Shown here: one piece after another, positions 13,125 through 23,460 of the stretch
Position numbering within the stretch: the first letter of the stretch is position 1
Layout of the letters: the number at the start of each line of letters is the position of its first letter
Origin: Mangifera indica
Lineage: Eukaryota; Streptophyta; Magnoliopsida; Sapindales; Anacardiaceae
Reading direction: 5' to 3'
Length of the DNA stretch: 64,000 nt
Assembly (NCBI RefSeq): GCF_011075055.1
Contig: NC_058154.1
Location: forward strand, 10,045,475-10,109,474
Translations under genes and position numbers: made by a program
The notes under the pieces: model-generated
Told to the model about the DNA's origin: nothing
The model's database searches: none
Seen by the model: the letters and a program-made list of their open reading frames with translations, nothing else

Positions 13125-13776
13125 ATGTTTCTAACCTGTATCCATTTCTTTGGTAGGCCACTTTGTCATCTCTCTGAGATCATACCAAGTAAGACTTGTT
13201 TTCCTTTTTTCTAAAACAATTTGACAAATGGGGTGGCATGGAAATTTTATAAATTTGCTTATGCAAGCTTGTGTGTGAAAGTAAAAAACCAAATCTGGGC
13301 CATGTGAGGGCAGAGAGAAGAGAAAGATAGGGAGATGTAGATTGGTTTGTTTTGATGTTGAAATTTGATGAAAGCTAAGTTTGGTCGGTTATGCAAAGTG
13401 GGTTTGTTTATATTTTTGGTGTTGGTTATTGGTTGGTAACAATGAGAGTTTGTGGGGATGTTTATATATGCTTTTGTCTTCTCTTTGTTTTGGTGGGGTA
13501 TCTAAATCTGACCCTTCATTATAGTTATGATGGAAGTAGAAGGCCTCCATTGAATATGAGTAGATAAGAGAGAAAAAGTGGGAAAGTATCACAGAAAAAA
13601 AATGTTTATTTGGGTTGCAGAAATCCTGTTGAATAACTGTGAAATCATGCAATTTTGTGTTGTTTTCATCTTTCAACTAAATCCCCTAGTTATCAGTCAT
13701 TAGATATCAATCAAAAACCCATATGGAGAAGTGCGGAAGGAATAAACCACAATTTATGAATAAGCAATGTTATGTG
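13125..13776. other. 3' flank of SPEAR-like fragment
   Basis: No gene supported. It includes what would be the 3' UTR of the SPEAR-like gene. Partly duplicated at 32,580-33,450 in unit 2. Confidence 0.45.
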
Positions 13777-13877
13777 TGTACACTTTTAAGTGCATAATCG
13801 GGTTTAATTCAAAATTACTTAATTATTTATAGCACATTATCTGTATACTTAGTTGTGTACTAAAAAATGTGTATACA
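13777..13877. mobile_element. Small foldback MITE, TGTACACATTTTTTAGTAC family
   Basis: Begins TGTACACTTTTAAGTGC and ends GTACTAAAAAATGTGTATACA, the reverse complement of the same motif. The interior is AT-rich. Related copies sit at 33177-33323, 33459-33575 (orthologue in unit 2) and 61217-61346. Confidence 0.55.
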
Positions 13878-14693
13878 AAGCTATGACCAACCAAAAGCAT
13901 AATCAAGAACATAAACCAGTGCCAAGGGATAAAGGGCATTTGCAATTGAAGATTCCCAGAGAGGGAAGACTGGGAAACTCCCAAAAGCACCCATCAAAAT
14001 GCAAACATAAGTCCCATGTCAATCCTCTGAGATAGACAAGAGCTAAGAAAATTGATAGGCATAGGACATTATTCATTGCCACTGCTCCATACAACTGCAT
14101 AGGAAAAACCTGGAAATGGGAAAAAACTATAATGGCATTTACAGCAATACAAAACTAGTTTCTTCATGAACTAGTTAAATCATGTAAAGGCTAAAACTCT
14201 TGCAATAGCTGAATGCGTAATGTTTTATGTCTAATTAACAAGTCTGTAGCAAAAATGGCATGTGGGAATTGAGAGAAATGAGAAACAAACCTTGGAAAAT
14301 GTTAATGAGGCAGTTCTGATCTTCTTACCCTTGGCCAAAAATGCTTGCTGATACTGCTTCACTTGAGTTGGTTGCCAAAGGCAATGCAATAAGTGAGATG
14401 AAGAATGAGGGTATAGCTGTTGTATCTGAAAAGTTGTCAACGGCATCTAAAAGAGGGTCAGCAAAGCCTATAACAATCAATAAGCGCTCAAAGGTAGCTT
14501 GGATGGTAAAATATGTCGAATCCCAAAGGTTTTGGATTGAAACTCATTGACATCATATTAAAATCAAAATTATAATTTATCCAATGTAATAATTGTACGG
14601 TCAGTTATTAAACTTAAAGTTTTACCTATTTAATGTAGTTGGATTATCTTAAAAAAGATTTCTTATCAGTAAAATAAAAACAAAAGAAAAAAA

Positions 14694-15298
14694 GTTGAGA
14701 GTGTGCAAAATTATCTGAAAACCGAATCGAATCGGTTCCCAAATTAAATAAATAATAAAAATATTTTATGTAAAAATTTCATGACAAAAAAAATGTATTC
14801 TTGTCGCAAATTCATTTTCATTCCTCATTACTAATACCACTGATAGAAAAAAAAAAATTATTACCAAAAAAAATAGTCTCTTTAAAGTTCTATTTAATGA
14901 GATTTGCAGTAATCACATTAATATTAGCAAACCTAAAATTGTAATAGAAAATGCATATTCTAGTATGGTAAAATATGATGATTAGATTGATAGATTAGTT
15001 CCATCTTTATTCTCGAATCTTTTCACATTTATATGACAAATAATTTAGTTTGCATATCAGAGGATGTCCAAAATCAACATAGTCATCCCTTCTACATGCA
15101 TAGCCCACGAAAACAAAAATACAATTATTTGCTTAAAAATCAATTAGCTTCAATTGGCAAGGTAATTACAGATTAAAGCCTAAATGTTCATAATTGTAAT
15201 ATTAATTTATAAATCGGTTCAAAACTAGGTAATCGAAAATTCTGTTCGGTTTGCAAATCCGGTTAATTAGTTTGTTTAACCGAATTGTCACACCCCTA
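14694..15298. mobile_element. Foldback element with GTGTGCAAA / CACACCCC ends
   Basis: The left end GTGTGCAAAATTATCTG followed by AACCGAATCGAATCGG is roughly the inverse of the right end AACCGAATTGTCACACCCC. It lies in relic A. The orthologue in unit 2 at about 34008-34619 has a cleaner left end (AGGGTGTGCAAAATTATCTG). AT-rich non-coding interior. Class uncertain; a non-autonomous DNA transposon is the likely identity. Confidence 0.5.
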
Positions 15299-15579
15299 AG
15301 AAAAAGCATCAGCATTTCTTTAATGGAGGTCCATTTGGGGATTTCAGGAGAACCAGGATCACCGTATCTATTTCCTCCATGCACTTCATTGAGCCAATTT
15401 TCTACACTTCTGGTGAATTCACCAAAATCAATTTGATTATCATTAGATATATTAAAATCTCTCAGTAATTTGTCACCAGCATCATCCTCATCCATGTTTA
15501 TCTCATTGAACTTAAATCCTATAATCAGTGCTTTTGATTCACTAACTGAGTTTTTCATCTTTATTCTCATCAATCCAAT

Positions 15580-15917
15580 TTTGAGGCATTAATTGGGTCA
15601 AATCGGTCCGAAACCCAATATAAAAAGGCTTGACCTGCTACTATAGTGGGTCGGATCTATAGACTGTTCAAATCAAGCCAGATTGTTGATGATTTAAAAA
15701 AATAATAAATTTGAAAGGTAGAAGCCTGAAATTAACTGGTCAACCCTCCAGTCAGACCCACTTCTGTGAGACCCGAACCAACCCTATGCATATAAGATTA
15801 GACTGTAAGCCTCATAATTTCATCAGATCAGTTCAGTCTGTATGATCTGTTATTGTACAGGTCTTAAACCTAACCCAGTGGGCTACGCTGGTGTCGATAC
15901 ACCCCACTGCAGCCTCT
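15580..15917. mobile_element. 338-bp insertion with 8-bp target duplication in relic A EF-hand exon
   Basis: Flanked by perfect direct repeats AATCCAAT (15572-15579 and 15918-15925). The flanks rejoin into the expected EF-hand exon start. Ends are weak inverted repeats: TTTGAGGC with TTGGGT on the left, complement of TGGGGT and GCCTCT on the right. An 8-bp duplication fits a hAT-type MITE, which is inference. Confidence 0.55.
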
Positions 15918-15933
15918 AATCCAATCATACAGT

Positions 15934-16325
15934 CTGTCGTTTAAGAAGTCAGTGCAAATAAGAATATATTGTAAGTGGCAGGAATTATTAACTGGAAAAA
16001 AAAACATTTATCTTATTCGATTTTAAGGTCAGAAAATGGAATGGGTATGGGAATTGGAAAAGACAAACAGCCCTTTACACTTTACGTTAAAATCTAAGAA
16101 GATAATTATATAATGAGTAATGTTGTGTTCATAATCATTTATAATAAACAATTATATATCACAATATAATCATATATAACTATATAATTAAATAACAATA
16201 ATATATAATCACATCACATAGTTCTATTGTTTTATAATTATAACACATCTTCTTAACTCTGCCTACCCCAAGTCTTAATCAATCACATAGTTCTATTGTT
16301 ATATAATTATAATGCATCTTCTTAA
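15934..16325. other. Spacer between relic A and NCL copy 2
   Basis: AT-rich; a short segment is tandemly repeated (the CACATAGTTCTATTGTT motif occurs at about 16,213 and 16,285). It contains the 3' UTR region of copy 2. No gene. Confidence 0.45.
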
Positions 16326-19300
16326 CTATGCCCAACCCAAGACGTAATCAAGAACATAAACCAGTGCCAAGGAGAAAGGATACAACATGTAAGCAAGTAA
16401 ACAAGTCCAAAGGGGGAAAGTGGTGCGGACACTGGCAAAGCCACCCACCAGAATACATACAACAGCAATAGCCAGCACTTCTGCTGAATAATCCCAACTC
16501 AATCCTCTGATGTAGACAATAGCCAAGAAAACTGATAGATAAATCACATTATTCGTTGACACAGTTGCGTATAGCTGCAGCAGAAAACATCAGAAAAGCA
16601 AAATAATATAAGACCCTTTAATTACCTCAAGTTGCGTATGGAAAAATAGATAAAAATCAGTGACAAACCTCGAAAAATGTTGATGGGGCGGTTCTCCTCC
16701 TCTTCTGGCTGGCATAAATGAGCAATGGTACCGCTACACTTAACTTTGTTGCCACAGGTAGTGCAATGAATGAAACGAAGAATGGAGGGATACTTGTTGC
16801 ATTGGAAAAGTTAGTAACAGCGTCCTCTAGAGGATGAGCAAATGCAACAGCAATAATGGTGCCAATAATCAACATTGGTACCGCTTTAAAGTAGATCGAC
16901 TTAGGATTTTCAACATCACAGGTTTGATTCTCCTGATTTGTCTCCGTGCCTTCTGGTAACCTGCCACCAGCAGCATCTTCAATGGAACTCGGCCCCTGAT
17001 TCGAGGGCTGAAAGACCTACACGACATGAATGAAAGGGAAGTAAGCATCAGTAAATACATGGAACATTTGTTAAAAGCAGTATCCAGTAAAATAGAAAAA
17101 GGTTTAAAGAAAGAAGGCTAAGTATATAGAACATACCAAAACTATTATCTTTCCTTCTAAATATACCAATCAAGACATTAGCATTTAACACTAGGGTCAG
17201 AAACAATGCTGCTAAATAGGGTTTTAGAAGGAACAACTATTGATAAGGCAATGAAAGAAGAAAATGTCCTCCAGCTATCAACATGTTGATGCCTTCATAA
17301 CTCATTTCTCCTAGATCAAGAATAACAGATTCTCAAGATTTGTCTTTACACCATGAAGAAAGCTTCATTTATATGGCCTTCTCAGATGAGATTCACTTGA
17401 TTAATTTAATCTTTCTAACAAGTTATTACAAGAACCAAATAAAATATCATCACAGAATATACACTATGTCAACAAAAAGATTGGTGTGCCTCAATGTCAC
17501 CAGTTCTTACATAAGATGGACTCACGGAATTTGTCACAGGTATCAAAGAATTCACAGGATGCTATAATTGTTGCATAGAAGAATGGTTACCTGATAAAGG
17601 CAATAAGCAATGAACATCAATACCGATAGAATTAGAGCAATCAAAACCGCAAAGTCTCTTCCTGAAGTTGAATGGAGTATCTGTGGTATTTGAACAACAA
17701 TAAATGGGATGACAGATACAGCCATTATCCTTGCAGTATAGCACGTCCAGATATCCGTACTAACACCGGTTTCTGCAATCAAAGAGAATTTCTTTTTTCA
17801 ATTTAGAAAATTTTCAATGGAATTTAATTAAAAAAAATCTCCACACTTAAAATAAAGCAGCAATCATAGTCATATCAGGTCTGTTTTCCCCACGAAAATT
17901 GAAACTAACTCACCCTAAGCACCACGACCAACATTACCAGCCCTCAACTTCTCCAGCCCTAACACTCTGAAACTATATACAGTAAGAGGGCCCTACAGCC
18001 ATTTTGGACCTTGTCTCTTTCCTTGTAAAAATAACTATCACTTTCTTGTTGTTTACAACCAATGTACATGAAGATATAGTCAATGTAATGTTTCGGTCCA
18101 GGATGTATCTATATAGGATCTCTCTGCCTCATGAAAATTATATTAGTTTCAAGCAACTATTTATTCAATTTCTGCGTTAAAAATGGATGTGGCTTTTTCT
18201 ATACAGATACAATTTAAATTTCACATTCATTTGTGCTTTTTAGGTGCATGTTCAAAAGCGACTCCTCAAATCCTCACAAACAACTATAACACACTGGTTG
18301 TGTCTTAAATTTCATCTCTCTTTCCCCTCCCTACCCCGTCCTTCTCCCCCACTTTGCAGCTACTGCATTGCAGGCTCATAGCTTCTACAACATAAAGAGT
18401 TTCTATAATTTTAATTGAAACCCTTAGACAAGAACAAACTTTGAGACAATTCTACCACAAATTAAAAATAGAATACAAAGATGCTACTGCCTTTGCATAT
18501 TCCAAGTTAAGAGCCGGAGAACTGCTTAATCCAAACTAGATTGGTTATTCAGTCCATCAGTGAAGACTAGTAAAGGACAATTCTGAGTAAAGTTGCATAC
18601 CAGTTAAGCTAAATCCTTTTGTATTTTGACCATCTTTAGCAACTGAATGCTCAATGTCACATTTTCCAACTACGATACAGGATCCCCATATTACAGTAAG
18701 AAGCATGACAGTTGATCCGGCTAGCAATCCCATTCCCATCAAGACCTGACTTTGAGCAGATTCCTTAGTTCCAGAAAGTCCAGACACTGTAAAAAACAAG
18801 AGAATTAATCAGATGCAATCAACACATCAATCACCAGGTAAAAATGCAATATTTGAGAAGGAATATTATCTAAATACTTGAACTGGCTACTAACCCCATT
18901 CCTACAAATATCTGACTTGAGATATTTCCCTTTTTACAGAAAGTCCAGAGGCCGTACAAATTTTTTAGATTAATACTGCTAATCAAGGTTTGGGGTATGG
19001 TGGGAGAACTCCTTTTTTTTTTTTTTTTTTTTTTAATTGAAAGAATATTAACTAGGTAGCAAAGGAACAAAAATGCGAAAAAATCAAAACACAAAAACGA
19101 AAACATTGAAATGTATTCTTTCAAAAAATATAGGAAATAGAAACAAAAGAAATTATACAAATATTAAATATATAGGGGGTTTTTTATAAATATAAATTTT
19201 TTAATAAAAAAATATAGTATCCTCTAATTAAAAAAATATATAACAATTACATATTTTTTTCCACTTCTTCCGAGAAGTATTTACAAACCCACATTAAAAT

Positions 19301-20889
19301 AAATAAAATCAAAACCAATTAACATTATAAAAAATATATTCAACTTTTAAATTGAAATTGAAAAGAAACATGACTATAAATCAATTAACTGCTTAAAATT
19401 AAATAAATAAAATTATAAGCCAATGAAGAGTGTTTTCCCGACCTAGTAAAGTAATTTCAACAATAAAATCAATCACTTATTAAAAAGCTCCCATGTAGTT
19501 TGAAGCTCAAAGTCACAAAATGCAGAATAAACAAAGGCTTCTAAAGCACAACACAAATTCACAACTTTCGAAATCCAAATCTCATAAACAAGCCAAGAGT
19601 AACAACTCAATAACTCGTCAGATCACAAAGATATAAACTTTGAAGCATAGCCACCAAGCGATTCTGCAATTGAGGTCTGTCACACTACACTAGAGCTGCT
19701 CAGCAAAATTCCGAATAGACAAGACAGATAATGAAACATTATTCTAAGAGGAAAAGACTATTTCCTACCCATTTCTTACCCGTATCTCAAAAGCATACTC
19801 CTGTCAGATGAAAAATCCAAACACTCACTGATTTCTAAACTGTCATTAAATTTTTTGTTAAATAAAGGGATAAAACCATTATTTTACTGTTTATGTTCTA
19901 GTGATATAATTTTATCATATTTTTTCCTTCCAATTTTAAAAGTTAAACTTTACCTCTATCCCTAAACTTTGAAAAGAGACTTTCACCCCCCCTCCACCCC
20001 CCAAATCCCTAATTTTTTTTTCACTTTCCCTCCGGCCACTGGCGATGACCTGCTGGAGGGAGAGTGACGAGCGCTCGTCTATTCTCTGGACGATGAAACG
20101 TCGTCCAAAGATCTGGAGAGGACTGTTCTAAATTAATGGCTAAATTAGCTAGGAATTCAATAAATTTTCTTGGTTGAAATTAAGCAGATGGAGACGACTG
20201 TTCTAAATTAGTGGCGAACTAGATTAAGTGCACTGATGAAGATGGCTATTCTAGACTTCGCCAAGATTTGGCGTCGCCGGAGACGGAGAGGATTCGTGAC
20301 GACAACGGAGAGGAGATGGTTCGGTTCCTTTTTTACCCCACGATGCGTTTCTGTTGTAGAAACGCGTTTCAATTTCTATGAATCATCGAAACGGTCTCGA
20401 AACGCCCGAAACCGAAACTTTTCCCCCAACCATGCAGTGCGTGCTTCCCAGGTGATGACTATGAAACTCAAAACAGATGATAAACAGATAACAAGGTTTC
20501 AAAAATGAAACCCTTAATCACAACATCCAAACAAGTTAGTAAAGACTCAAGCAAGAGTTTTTACCAAGAATAAGTACGGCGCTGGTAAGCGCATCCAGCT
20601 TGGGAAGAACAATTTGTCCAAAACAACCAGGACCAAGAACCTTCAACATCTCACTCCCGTCAAAAAAACACTTGCATGCCACGAAAGTCAGGTATCCATA
20701 AACGCTGATCAAAAACAGGTTCCCCAATGCAGTTGTGGAGCAAGGCATGAAGCCGTAGGCCTGTTTGCAGAGAAGCGCATCCTCAAGGTATTGGGAATCA
20801 CGGCTAGGGCTGACCCCACTGACGGTGGTGGCACAGAGAAGAGAGAACGACATGAAGAAGAACGAGAAGTGACACCAGTAAGTGGCCAT
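16326..20889 (-). CDS. NCL: NCL-type Na+/Ca2+ exchanger lacking EF-hands (copy 2, open reading frame intact)
   Basis: Five exons on the minus strand: 20565-20889, 18601-18786, 17591-17772, 16669-17016, 16326-16574; all introns GT-AG, phases fit, 1,290 nt, 429 residues. The start codon at 20887-20889 precedes a hydrophobic leader (HFSFFFMSFSLLCATT). Exon 1: YGFMPCSTTALGNLFLISVY. Exon 2: VSGLSGTKESAQSQV, MGLLAGSTVMLLTVIWG (first exchanger repeat). Exon 3: a hydrophobic segment (IPFIVVQIPQILHSTSG). Exon 4: second exchanger repeat (NFSNATSIPPFFVSFIALP). Exon 5: the C-terminal membrane segments, ending VLDYVLGWA. Exon 4 fuses VFQPSNQG, a scrap of inter-EF linker (GGRLPEGTETNQENQ) and the start of the C-terminal domain; both calcium-binding loops are gone yet the frame is kept. 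From memory the Arabidopsis family member is about 585 residues. Predicted membrane protein; transport activity unknown. Confidence 0.82.
18787..20564 (-). other. Intron 1 of NCL copy 2
   Basis: 1.8-kb intron with GTAA donor and ACAG acceptor. It contains a poly-T run (19013-19034) and an insertion at 19748-20122 that is absent from copy 4, bounded by TTATTCTAA and CTGTTCTAA (likely diverged target duplication). The insertion starts like the MULE-like elements (GGAAAAGACTATTTCC) but lacks a matching right end. A GC-richer stretch near 20,236-20,420 is shared with copy 4; no protein is recognised in it. Confidence 0.55.
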
Positions 20890-21640
20890 TTGTAGCTACT
20901 TTTCGAGTTGATATTTAATTAGCAAAGTTGCAAATCTATGGCAGTAATATAACGACAAAAAAGAAAATGCTAAGAGTTTGGTGTGAGGAGAAAGGAGATC
21001 GATGTCAGTCTTCCTTGTTACCTCGGTGGTTTCTTGCTCTGTGATTTGGCTTACAGACACCGTATTCAAGCAGTATGACACCCTTCAAAAAGAGAAGGAA
21101 GAAACAGCGAAGGGAGATCAATGATCCGACGGCTTAGAAGCTCCCATCAATAAAACACGTGTTCATGGCCCCACTTGGATGATGATAATAATTTTCTTTT
21201 ACTACTTTTTTTTCTGGGTGAATTATGGGTTTTGCAACCTTTTTTGTATTTCATGCATTGCGGCTTCCCACCTGAAGACTAATAATAAGGTTGGCTCGAG
21301 CTCGAGCTTGATTTGAATGGACCTGAAATGAGTTTGCTTTATTTGAGTTTAAACTATTTGTTAGATTTTTTAATTAAAATGATGTCATTTTAATAATAAA
21401 AAAAAAGTTAATCGAATTCGATTTGAGTTTAAACTTAACCATATGTAAATTAATTAGAATCGAATCGAATCGAGCTCAAGCTCAACTCAACTAAGATCAA
21501 GAATAACATATTCTCAAGATCTGTTATTTACACCATGGAAGAATTTTGTATTATAAAAAAATAGATAAGATTGTCGGATTTTCATGAGTTTAGATACAAT
21601 CCACAAAAGTTTATGTAAAAGCTAAACCTAAAACCAAAAC
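20890..21640. other. Upstream region of NCL copy 2
   Basis: No gene. 20,975-21,130 holds a conserved upstream block (GTGTGAGGAGAAAGGAGATC) that recurs at 41,325-41,450. Unit-specific sequence at 21,290-21,500 is rich in CGAGCTCGAG / GAATCGAATCGAG motifs and resembles the longer element at 61,832-62,117. Confidence 0.5.
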
Positions 21641-22377
21641 GCTTACCGTTAATTTGGGGGTAAGCGATACTTTTAAAATAATGCGTACGTCACTGCAAGG
21701 TTGCTGGAGATAGGAAAGTCCAATGCTCCGGGCTTTCACACATAAAACTTACTGTTTTCCTGTCCCATTTTTGTTTGGTTTTTACATGGTTTGGTGGGCC
21801 AAGGAATGGGCTAGTGGGGACAATTTTTTATTTGCAAAAACAAAATATTATTATAAAAATAAATATTACCATTAGGTTTAAAATTAATATTTATAAATAA
21901 TTATTATATTTAATTAAAAATAATATTATTTAAGTACCTATATTACTGTTACTAAATTATAAAATTAATTACTCAAATTATTTTTTAAAATAGTGATCTT
22001 ATTGTTTATATTTTTTAAATACTTTTTATTATTTATTATTTTTATTAAAAATAAAAATATTTTTTTTCATAAAAATTCAATAAAAAATATTAAAATTATA
22101 ACATAATTAAGATTATAAACTTTTAATACACAACTAGATAAGGTATTTAAATTACACTAAATCAATTAGTATAAATGGGTATACAAAATAAAGTAGTTAA
22201 GAAAGATACTACTTTACCAAAGGAAGTAATTAAGAAGAATTTTCTAAGATAAGTTGATGTGTTATCATGTAATTGAGTGTTATTTTATTTTTTATTTAAA
22301 ATCATCTAAACACATGAAGACACATTATTTGTACCTAAATCATATATTAAGAATGTGAACGCATAGTTTTTTTTTTT

Positions 22378-22415
<38 letters not shown>

Positions 22416-23103
22416 AAAAAATATATGGTTGTTAAATAAGTTGATGTGTTAATATGTAATTAAGTGTTACTTTATTTTCTTTCATTGTCGTGTCAACAGT
22501 TGTTTCTATTAAAACCCTCTTTAATAGCACTCTTTCTAACCATAGTGTTAAATGCTAGCATGCATGCACATAATTTGATTCAAACTGTAAAGTTGAATCA
22601 AACTATTAAAAAACTACAGTTTTGTTTGGTTTGATTGATATAATTTTTAAAAGTAGTTTTTAATTTAGATTTTAATTTTAGTGATTTTCTAATCTAAGTA
22701 AATCGTAAATCATATTTTTTTAAATATATATATATTTATATTAGACAAAAAATTTTAATAAACAATTAGGTGTAAAATTTGTTTTTTACATATTTATTTT
22801 ATTATTTTCTTTACATGTATATTGTATTTATATATTTCATATTTATTTTATATATTTATATTATGTCATAAAAAAATATAATTAAATTAATTTTATTAAA
22901 TAATATATATTTATAAATGAATAATTTTAATAAGTTTAAATTGTAATTAAAACTATACCTTTTAGTGTAGTTGGAGTTCTAAAATAGTTTAGTTTTCAAA
23001 CATTTTTTTTTCAGTATGGCTTGAAAAAAACTTTCAAATCACACCCACCAAAGTTTGGTATGTTTTATGTTACCATGTCCTGTGGTTAGATATACTGCAG
23101 TTT
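21640..23103. other. AT-rich opening block of unit 2, no gene
   Basis: Duplicate of 280-1860. Includes a short TA microsatellite at 22379-22412. No coding potential seen. Confidence 0.65.
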
Positions 23104-23460
23104 GAAATTACCCTAAAATTGAATGCAAATGCTTTTTCTGAATCACCGGTTGTACCCAATTACCTTTCGGTTTTCATCACAAATATTCTGTAAGTTCATG
23201 CATAAGCTAACCCTCTCTTTAAATAAAACAACTTTGAGTCAGATTCTAACACACTGCAATTTGTTTGCCAAAAGAAATTACCCTAAAATTCAATGCAAAT
23301 GCATTTCTGGATCACCGGTTGTGCCCAATCACCTTTCGGTTTTCATCACAATTTTTCTAGAAGTTCTTGTATGAGCCAACACGTCAGTTTGTTTGCCAAA
23401 TGAAATTTCCCTAAAATTCAACGCAAATGCAAATTCTGGATCACCAGTTGTACCCAGTCA
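23104..23460. repeat. Triplicated NCL 3'-flank block
   Basis: Three tandem copies, starting about 23104, 23274 and 23402, share AAATTACCCTAAAATTC, AATGCAAATGC, GGATCACC and the TTTCATCAC end. Spacing is 170 then 128 bp. Unit 1 has one copy at 3270-3370. A local tandem expansion in unit 2. Confidence 0.75.

Larger units (their letters stand above)
13885..15933 (-). pseudogene. Degraded NCL-family relic A
   Basis: Three minus-strand pieces of an older, more divergent NCL copy. C-terminal exon about 13885-14100 (LYGAVAMNNVLCLSIFLALV, then frameshifted ALYPLALVYVLDYAFGW). Second exchanger repeat about 14285-14490 (NFSDTTAIPSFFISLIALP). EF-hand exon about 15345-15570 plus 15926-15933 (ESKALIIGFKFNEINMDEDD; second loop NISNDNQIDFGE lacks the first Asp). 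A 338-bp insertion with an 8-bp target duplication splits the EF exon (15580-15917), and a foldback element follows it (14694-15298). Exons 1 to 4 are not found. The wording of the peptides differs from copies 1-5, so it represents a separate paralogue lineage. Confidence 0.7.
1..21640. repeat. Tandem segmental duplication unit 1
   Basis: First of three head-to-tail copies of a block of about 21 kb; its left edge lies at or beyond the window start. The order is: opening non-coding block, NCL copy 1 (minus), MULE-like element, SPEAR-like fragments (plus), NCL relic A, NCL copy 2 (minus). The opening sequence near position 1 aligns with about 42,530 (shared gagatatta core). The G-rich stretch near 270-460 recurs near 21,650 and 42,740. 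Boundaries are judged by eye and are approximate. Confidence 0.8.

Noticed and set aside
17048..17236. Hydrophobic 62-residue ORF between exons 3 and 4 of NCL copy 2
   Set aside because: It falls in the intron; the flanking donor and acceptor sites match those of the other copies and the ORF is not conserved.
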